NCBI GenBank assembly: GCA_021159825.1
Contig: JAGHDR010000262.1
Coordinates: 1-5,430, forward strand
DNA: 5,430 nt
Reading direction: 5' to 3'
DNA from: Deltaproteobacteria bacterium
GTDB taxonomy: Bacteria; Desulfobacterota; DSM-4660; Desulfatiglandales; Desulfatiglandaceae
The notes beneath the pieces were generated by a model that did not search any database, had not been told where the DNA came from, and saw nothing but the letters and a program-made list of their open reading frames with translations. The translations under genes were made by a program, and so were the position numbers. Within the stretch, counting starts at the first letter, position 1; each line of letters begins with the position of its first letter. Positions 1-5,430 of the stretch are shown piece by piece.

Positions 1-419
1 ATGCCTTTCCAGGAAAGGAAGATCATGGCAATGGCCACCAGGGCCGGATTCAGCGGGTTGCACCCGATGCCGCCAAAGATCTGCTTCCCGATCACGATGG
101 CCAGGAATGTGCCGATCAATACCACCCACCAGGGGGTGGCGGCGGGCAGGAGCATGGCGAACATAAGCCCAATGACGGCGGCATTGCCGTCGCCGATGCT
201 GACAGGCCGCCTCATGATCAGATTCATGATGAGTTCCCAGATCATGGCGCAGGATATGGAAAAAGTGACCACACCCAGGGCCGGCATCCCGTACTGATAG
301 ATACCCAGAATCACGGCGGGAAGGGCGGCCAGCATGATATTGTAGCTTTTTACGGCAATGCTGCTTCCATTGTGCCAGTAAGGGGCATGTGAGCTGACAA
401 ACAGCTTGCGATTATCCAT
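1..419 (-). CDS. rnfD: RnfD, membrane subunit of the Rnf electron-transport complex (N-terminal 139 residues, 3' end cut by window)
   Basis: Integral membrane subunit of the Rnf complex, which couples ferredoxin-linked electron transfer to Na+ or H+ export. The frame is open from ATG at 419 to the left edge (139 full codons, starting MDNRKLFVSSHAPYW). The visible protein is largely hydrophobic: likely membrane segments near residues 22-44, 47-69, 80-95 and 97-113, with another starting near 126. The RnfD/NqrB signature is clear: GDGNAAVIGL (76-85), PWW (96-98), GKQIFGGIGCNPLNPA (111-126). The Thr that carries covalent FMN in this family lies further downstream and cannot be checked. A Shine-Dalgarno GGAGG (429-433, minus strand) sits 9 nt before the ATG. 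The start overlaps the rnfC stop by 8 nt, so translation is probably coupled. The usual family length is about 300-350 residues. Identification is firm from motif and gene order. Confidence 0.93.
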   Translation of the reverse strand, partial: MDNRKLFVSSHAPYWHNGSSIAVKSYNIMLAALPAVILGIYQYGMPALGVVTFSISCAMIWELIMNLIMRRPVSIGDGNAAVIGLMFAMLLPAATPWWVVLIGTFLAIVIGKQIFGGIGCNPLNPALVAIAMIFLSWKG

Positions 420-1701
420 TAACGTTTTCCTCCGCTTCTTCCATCAGCGACAGTTCATATTTCCCCAGCATGATATAGTGAAAAACAGGGATTTTCGCTT
501 CGCATACATAACTGCAGAGCCCGCATTCAATACAGGAAAGAAGGTCGTACTCTTTTGCGGCTTCTTCATACTGGCTGTTTTCAAGGAGGCGCACCAGCAT
601 ATTGACGGGAATGCGGACCGGGCATGCCCTGATGCATTCCCCGCAATTTACGCATGGGTCATCGGCATTGAGGGCGAGCTGGTCTTTGCCCTGTACCATG
701 ATGGCATCGGTATCCTGCAAAACGGGCATGTCTTCCGTATAAATGCTTCTTCCTGTCATGGGGCCGCCGATCACAAGCCTGTCGCCTTGCTCCAGGGGAA
801 TTTCAAGAGCGCTCAAAACAGCCTTGATGGGGGTTCCTATACGAACCCGGATCATCTGGGTGTTTTCATTTTTTCCGATAACGGTAACCAGCTTGGTGAC
901 GGGCGGTTTCCCGTCCGTAATGACGGATTTCAGTGCCGCCACCCCTTCAGCGTTAATGAACCCCACCCCCAGGGATGAACAGTCCATGCCGGCCGGCACG
1001 ACCTGATTTAAAACATTCTTCATGATCATTTCAGGCAGGCTGTTGGGGTAAGACGGGGTGATGGTTTCGACTTGGGCGCCTGATTTTGCTGCTTCCTCAC
1101 TGAGATCGGGCGGCACGACCAGGATAACTTTCGGATTTCCGGTTATTTTTTTCAGATAGTCTATGCCTTCTTTGAGATCGTCCGCTTGGGATTTTACGAC
1201 CATCTGCTGGGTCGTTACCAGAAGGTCCTTGTCCATTCCATTGACCACGATGGTCTTTAACGGCGTTTCGGGATGAGCCAACGCGTCTATATTTGAGATC
1301 CCTGGAAGCCCGTTAAGGTAAAGACCCGCTTTTTCCAGCTCGGGCGTTTGGACCGCTGGAGAAAAGGCATCGTCCCACTGGTCCGTTTCGGAGACGTCAA
1401 TGCCCACCGAAAGAAACGTTTTTCCCAGGTAACCCGTCTTTTTTGAAATATCTGTAATGGCTCCCGTTACCGTTGAAGTGAACGTCGTCTTTGAAAAGGG
1501 TGAAACTTTCAGATTTTGTCCGGTTTTGATTTCATCGCCTACCTGGAATGAAACGTCATTGACGGTGGGATGAGGCGCTTCCACAAATAAAACGGCCCGC
1601 CCCGGAAGGGGGATGTCTTTCACCTCACCCTGCCCAAGTCCTTCAACGCCGGCATAATCCAACCTGGGTTTTCCAAAACCGAGAAACGGCTTTTTTATCA
1701 T
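412..1701 (-). CDS. rnfC: RnfC-like subunit of the Rnf complex, two [4Fe-4S] motifs, FMN/NADH motifs not recognisable
   Basis: Peripheral Rnf subunit, 429 aa. Seen: an N-terminal barrel-sandwich region (about 30-105, with VGDEIKTGQNL and TSTVTGAITDI), a Rossmann-like middle (about 120-265), an SLBB-like segment with RIGTPI (287-292) and IGGPMTG (311-317), and a ferredoxin domain with C350/C353/C356/C360 and C390/C393/C396/C400. These fit RnfC in order and spacing. In typical RnfC the middle part carries GLGGAGFPT, GAECEPY and KYPxG, which form the FMN/NADH site. Here the aligned stretches read NGLPGISNI (130-138), GMDKDLL (155-161) and SYPNS (217-221), so that site looks lost. The Ala-rich C-terminal tail of enterobacterial RsxC is absent. 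Residue 401, normally Pro after the last cluster Cys, is Glu. ATG at 1701 follows a strong SD (GGGAGG, 1707-1712) by 5 nt. The tetraheme cytochrome gene lies 68 nt upstream and rnfD overlaps downstream. Loss of NAD(H) binding is inferred from my manual alignment. Confidence 0.92.
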   Translation of the reverse strand: MIKKPFLGFGKPRLDYAGVEGLGQGEVKDIPLPGRAVLFVEAPHPTVNDVSFQVGDEIKTGQNLKVSPFSKTTFTSTVTGAITDISKKTGYLGKTFLSVGIDVSETDQWDDAFSPAVQTPELEKAGLYLNGLPGISNIDALAHPETPLKTIVVNGMDKDLLVTTQQMVVKSQADDLKEGIDYLKKITGNPKVILVVPPDLSEEAAKSGAQVETITPSYPNSLPEMIMKNVLNQVVPAGMDCSSLGVGFINAEGVAALKSVITDGKPPVTKLVTVIGKNENTQMIRVRIGTPIKAVLSALEIPLEQGDRLVIGGPMTGRSIYTEDMPVLQDTDAIMVQGKDQLALNADDPCVNCGECIRACPVRIPVNMLVRLLENSQYEEAAKEYDLLSCIECGLCSYVCEAKIPVFHYIMLGKYELSLMEEAEENVNG

Positions 1702-1769
1702 ATTTTCCTCCCGCCCATGAAGAAAACTTCCGATCTGTCCATGGGTAACAGATACTTAAAAAAAGAAGG
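1702..1769 (-). other. Cytochrome-rnfC spacer with weak inverted repeat
   Basis: Short spacer inside the rnf operon. It holds the strong rnfC Shine-Dalgarno (1707-1712) and a 6-bp inverted repeat, ATCTGT (1733-1738) and ACAGAT (1748-1753), separated by 9 nt. On the minus (coding) strand the T-rich run comes before the hairpin rather than after it, so it is not an intrinsic terminator. It could act as an mRNA processing or stability element, but support is weak. Confidence 0.35.
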
Positions 1770-2144
1770 CTACATCGCGTGACACTCAGCGCAATTCACC
1801 GGTCCGCTGCCACCTTCCTCATGGCAGCCTTTGCATTGAGAGTGCAGAGCGTCCACCAGTTTGGGTGCATCTTCCCCTTCCGCGTCATGACATTCACTGC
1901 ACGCGGCAGGGGTATCGCCTTCGTTTTCGAGGTTGTGATGGCAATCCGCACATTCAATGCCGTAGCCATCTTCGGAAAGATGCTCCGTATGATCAAAGAG
2001 CACGTTGCCACCCGTATTCTTGAGCATGATCCTGATGGGATTTTCCGGGGCTTTTTTTGCGAATGCCACGTAACAAACCACGCCGATTAACAGAAAAGCC
2101 GCTGCCAGGCAGTAGGCGACGGTTCGAAGAGCCTTGTTATCCAT
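1770..2144 (-). CDS. Membrane-anchored (or exported) tetraheme c-type cytochrome, first gene of the rnf operon
   Basis: Small multiheme cytochrome, 124 aa from ATG 2144. Residues 1-8 are polar with K4 and R7, and 9-29 form a hydrophobic helix ending VAFA before KKAPENP. This is a Sec signal, either an uncleaved anchor or cleaved after Ala29, placing the rest in the periplasm. Four heme c motifs follow: CADCH (65-69), CSECH (82-86), CKGCH (104-108) and CAECH (118-122). Outside these there are exactly four more His (52, 55, 70, 101), enough for bis-His ligation of all four hemes. The order FDHTEH...CxxCHH resembles class III (cytochrome c3/c7-like) proteins. The frame is open up to ATG 2225, but 2144 is preferred: AAGGA lies about 8 nt upstream, a signal peptide starts there, and the upstream extension would reach into the promoter. 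Position directly before rnfC suggests it passes electrons to or from the Rnf complex, as the cytochromes beside rnf in Desulfovibrio and Methanosarcina are thought to do. Confidence 0.9.
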   Translation of the reverse strand: MDNKALRTVAYCLAAAFLLIGVVCYVAFAKKAPENPIRIMLKNTGGNVLFDHTEHLSEDGYGIECADCHHNLENEGDTPAACSECHDAEGEDAPKLVDALHSQCKGCHEEGGSGPVNCAECHAM

Positions 2145-2228
2145 GATGATTTTCCTTAAGTTCCCAACATTGCAGTGTGATTTCGAGCATGGGATATTTA
2201 AAAAAAACTTACCCATGAAATTCAATCA

Positions 2229-2254
2229 CCTTTTACTTAAAAGGGATTCCTTTT
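2229..2254. promoter_or_regulatory. Candidate operator: three alternating 6-mers at exact 10-bp spacing
   Basis: CCTTTT (2229-2234), AAAAGG (2239-2244) and CCTTTT (2249-2254) alternate in orientation, each separated by 4 nt. They form two overlapping 16-bp inverted repeats. The 10-bp period puts the sites on one DNA face. The array covers the -10 and the -10/-35 spacer of the rnf-side promoter, the place expected for a repressor. No regulator family is recognised from the sequence. Confidence 0.4.
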
Positions 2255-2259
2255 GTCAA
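2230..2259 (-). promoter_or_regulatory. Candidate sigma70-type promoter for the cytochrome-rnfCD operon
   Basis: On the minus strand a perfect -35 TTGACA (2259-2254) is followed after 18 nt by TAAAAG (2235-2230, 4 of 6 to TATAAT). GTAAAA at a 17-nt spacing is the alternative reading. Transcription would start near 2222-2224, leaving a 5' leader of roughly 80 nt before the cytochrome ATG at 2144. That start point also argues against the longer ATG at 2225 as the real start. The -10 match is only moderate. Confidence 0.5.
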
Positions 2260-2303
2260 GGGTGTTTTGCCTTCTTTTCATGGAAAAGCAAAAGGCTATC
2301 CGC

Positions 2304-2332
2304 TTGACAGTAATCATTACGTTTGTTAGAAG
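2304..2332 (+). promoter_or_regulatory. Candidate sigma70-type promoter for ppx-guaB-guaA
   Basis: Perfect -35 TTGACA (2304-2309), a 17-nt spacer, and TAGAAG (2327-2332, 4 of 6 to TATAAT). The predicted start is near 2339, about 100 nt before the preferred ppx ATG at 2441. A TAAAAT at 2337-2342 is a better -10 match but lies 27 nt from this -35 and has no other -35 at the right distance. The promoter is back to back with the rnf-side one; the two -35 boxes are 44 bp apart. Confidence 0.5.
2310..2320. promoter_or_regulatory. 11-bp perfect palindrome in the ppx promoter spacer (operator candidate)
   Basis: GTAAT-C-ATTAC is a perfect odd-length palindrome placed immediately after the -35 TTGACA. 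Its inner nine bases TAATCATTA equal the core of the classical Fur-box consensus, but the outer positions do not match it (9 of 15 overall). It could be a site for a Fur-family or another dimeric regulator. This is inference from position and symmetry only. Confidence 0.3.
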
Positions 2333-2440
2333 AAACTAAAATGGGTCAAAGTTTACGGCCTTTTCAACCAGATTCTTTCCTGTCATGTTTCAACTACTTG
2401 TTTTCTATTGAATTATGAAGTGCCCATTGACCGTCATCCT

Positions 2441-4850
<2,410 letters not shown>

Positions 4851-4855
4851 CCGGC

Positions 4856-4876
4856 GGTCGGAGGACAGCGGACGGA
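4856..4876 (+). repeat. Three-unit 7-nt tandem repeat after guaB
   Basis: Three consecutive heptamers fit GGWCRGM: the first is GGTCGGA (4856-4862), the second differs at three positions from the first (4863-4869), and the third is GGACGGA (4870-4876). It starts 6 nt after the guaB stop. From memory, similar G/A-rich heptad runs occur in intergenic DNA of Desulfobacterota genomes. The short length means chance cannot be excluded. Confidence 0.4.
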
Positions 4877-4890
4877 AAATGGAACATGTA

Positions 4891-4918
4891 GTCGTGCAGG
4901 CCCCTGTGCCTGCCCGAC
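4891..4918. repeat. Palindromic hairpin element between guaB and guaA (REP-like candidate)
   Basis: Left arm GTCGTGCAGGC (4891-4901) pairs with GCCTGCCCGAC (4908-4918) over 11 positions with one mismatch (T4895/C4914), closing a 6-nt loop. No T run follows (the next bases are AGAAATCAG), so a rho-independent terminator is unlikely. The GCAGGC...GCCTGCC core resembles palindromic units I have seen scattered between genes in Desulfobacterota genomes. It may be a dispersed REP-like unit, or it may modulate the guaB/guaA mRNA ratio. Confidence 0.6.
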
Positions 4919-4928
4919 AGAAATCAGC

Positions 4929-4934
4929 GGAAGG
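4929..4934 (+). promoter_or_regulatory. guaA ribosome binding site
   Basis: GGAAGG lies 9 nt before ATG 4944 and supports that start. It sits 10 nt after the end of the intergenic hairpin, so the hairpin leaves it free. Confidence 0.6.
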
Positions 4935-4943
4935 TAACACACG

Positions 4944-5430
4944 ATGAATGTCGATCTTTTTACGCAAAAAATTCTAATTCTGGACTTTGGTTCACAATAT
5001 ACGCAGCTTATCGCCAGGAGGGTGCGAGAGGCCAAGGTCTATTGTGAAATTCACCCCTTTAATATGGCTTTGGAAGCGATTAAGGCCTTTTCTCCCAAAG
5101 GCATTATCCTGTCCGGGGGGCCCGCCAGCATTTACGACACGGATGCGCCCTTTGCGGATGACGGTATTTTTGATCTCAGCGTGCCTGTATTGGGCATCTG
5201 TTACGGCATGCAGTTCCTGACCCATTTGCGGGGCGGCGTGGTGGCCCAGTCGGGGAATCGTGAATACGGAAGTGCCACCATGACCATCCGGGATAATCGG
5301 GATCTGTTTCGTGGATTTGAGAAGAATGACGAGTGGACGGTATGGATGAGCCATGGGGATCGTATTGATCGGATGCCGGAAGGGTTTGAGGTCCTTGCCG
5401 GCAGCAAGAACAGCCCGGTGGCTGCCATGG
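4944..5430 (+). CDS. guaA: GMP synthase (glutamine-hydrolysing), N-terminal amidotransferase part, 3' end cut by window
   Basis: Converts XMP to GMP using ATP and glutamine-derived ammonia; cytosolic. 162 codons are visible, all in the class I glutamine amidotransferase domain (about 190 of the usual 510-520 residues). Seen: [18 protein letters not shown] (12-29, the classic GuaA opening), [12 protein letters not shown] (53-64, oxyanion loop), and GICYGMQ (84-90) with nucleophile Cys86. REYGSA (106-111) and WMSHGDRI (134-141) follow, both standard GuaA segments. The His-Glu part of the catalytic triad and the ATP-pyrophosphatase and dimerisation domains lie beyond the right edge. ATG 4944 has an SD at 4929-4934. 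The gene lies 93 nt after guaB and is probably cotranscribed with it. Nothing indicates a frameshift in the visible part. Confidence 0.97.
   Translation, partial: MNVDLFTQKILILDFGSQYTQLIARRVREAKVYCEIHPFNMALEAIKAFSPKGIILSGGPASIYDTDAPFADDGIFDLSVPVLGICYGMQFLTHLRGGVVAQSGNREYGSATMTIRDNRDLFRGFEKNDEWTVWMSHGDRIDRMPEGFEVLAGSKNSPVAAM

Larger units (their letters stand above)
2145..2440. other. Divergent intergenic region between the rnf and ppx-gua units
   Basis: 296 bp between the two divergent start codons. It contains the two promoter candidates, the 10-bp-spaced 6-mer array and the palindrome listed separately. The remainder is an AT-rich leader on the rnf side (2145-2228) and an untranslated stretch before ppx (2340-2440) in which I see no riboswitch, small RNA or convincing gene. 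A 25-codon ATG frame at 2341-2418 has no ribosome binding site and no recognisable product. Confidence 0.6.

Noticed and set aside
1..297. 98-codon plus-strand open frame at the left edge
   Set aside because: Antisense to rnfD; the minus-strand translation gives clear RnfD motifs.
406..978. 190-codon plus-strand open frame over the 3' part of rnfC
   Set aside because: Antisense shadow of rnfC, whose Cys motifs and overlap with rnfD show the true strand.
2145..2225. N-terminal 27-residue extension of the cytochrome from ATG 2225
   Set aside because: The extension puts a polar Cys/His-containing stretch before the signal helix, begins at the likely transcription start, and ignores a good SD before ATG 2144.
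2341..2418. 25-codon leader peptide frame upstream of ppx
   Set aside because: No ribosome binding site, no run of regulatory codons and no attenuator hairpin after it; most likely chance.
2340..2440. Purine or guanidine riboswitch in the leader of the gua operon
   Set aside because: I looked for conserved loop and core sequences or a paired stem before ppx and found none.
4891..4926. Intrinsic terminator between guaB and guaA
   Set aside because: The hairpin is strong but is followed by AGAAATCAG and not by a T run, and guaA must be transcribed past it.

Overview
The window holds two divergent transcription units separated by an intergenic region of about 300 bp. The gene content suggests a strictly anaerobic, cytochrome-rich bacterium of the Desulfobacterota (sulfate-reducer) type. 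This is inferred from an Rnf operon that opens with a tetraheme c-type cytochrome, from moderate GC content, and from short dispersed-looking repeats between genes. No taxonomic marker is present, so the placement is tentative.

Left half, minus strand (read right to left): a membrane-anchored tetraheme cytochrome c (1770-2144), then rnfC (412-1701), then rnfD (from 419, running off the left edge). rnfC and rnfD overlap by 8 nt. Together they form the start of an Rnf ion-translocating electron-transport operon; rnfG, rnfE, rnfA and rnfB are expected beyond the left edge. The RnfC keeps both [4Fe-4S] binding motifs and the general fold signatures. The three segments that carry the FMN/NADH-site signatures in ordinary RnfC are all replaced. 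Together with the adjacent cytochrome, this suggests an Rnf complex that exchanges electrons with periplasmic or membrane cytochromes rather than with NAD(H).

Middle (2145-2440): two back-to-back promoter candidates, each with a perfect TTGACA. The rnf-side promoter overlaps three alternating copies of a 6-mer (CCTTTT/AAAAGG/CCTTTT) spaced exactly 10 bp apart. The ppx-side promoter has an 11-bp palindrome (GTAATCATTAC) directly after its -35 box. Both look like operator candidates.

Right half, plus strand: a short Ppx/GppA-family phosphatase (2441-3394), guaB (IMP dehydrogenase, 3387-4850) and the start of guaA (GMP synthetase, from 4944, cut by the right edge). ppx and guaB overlap by 8 nt and are probably translationally coupled. 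The unit pairs the two committed steps of GMP synthesis (IMP to XMP to GMP) with an enzyme family that acts on polyphosphate or pppGpp, a plausible link between guanine nucleotide supply and the stringent response. The 93-nt guaB-guaA spacer carries a 7-nt tandem repeat and an 11-bp-stem hairpin that look like dispersed repeat elements.

No tRNA, rRNA, CRISPR array, insertion sequence or convincing intrinsic terminator was seen.
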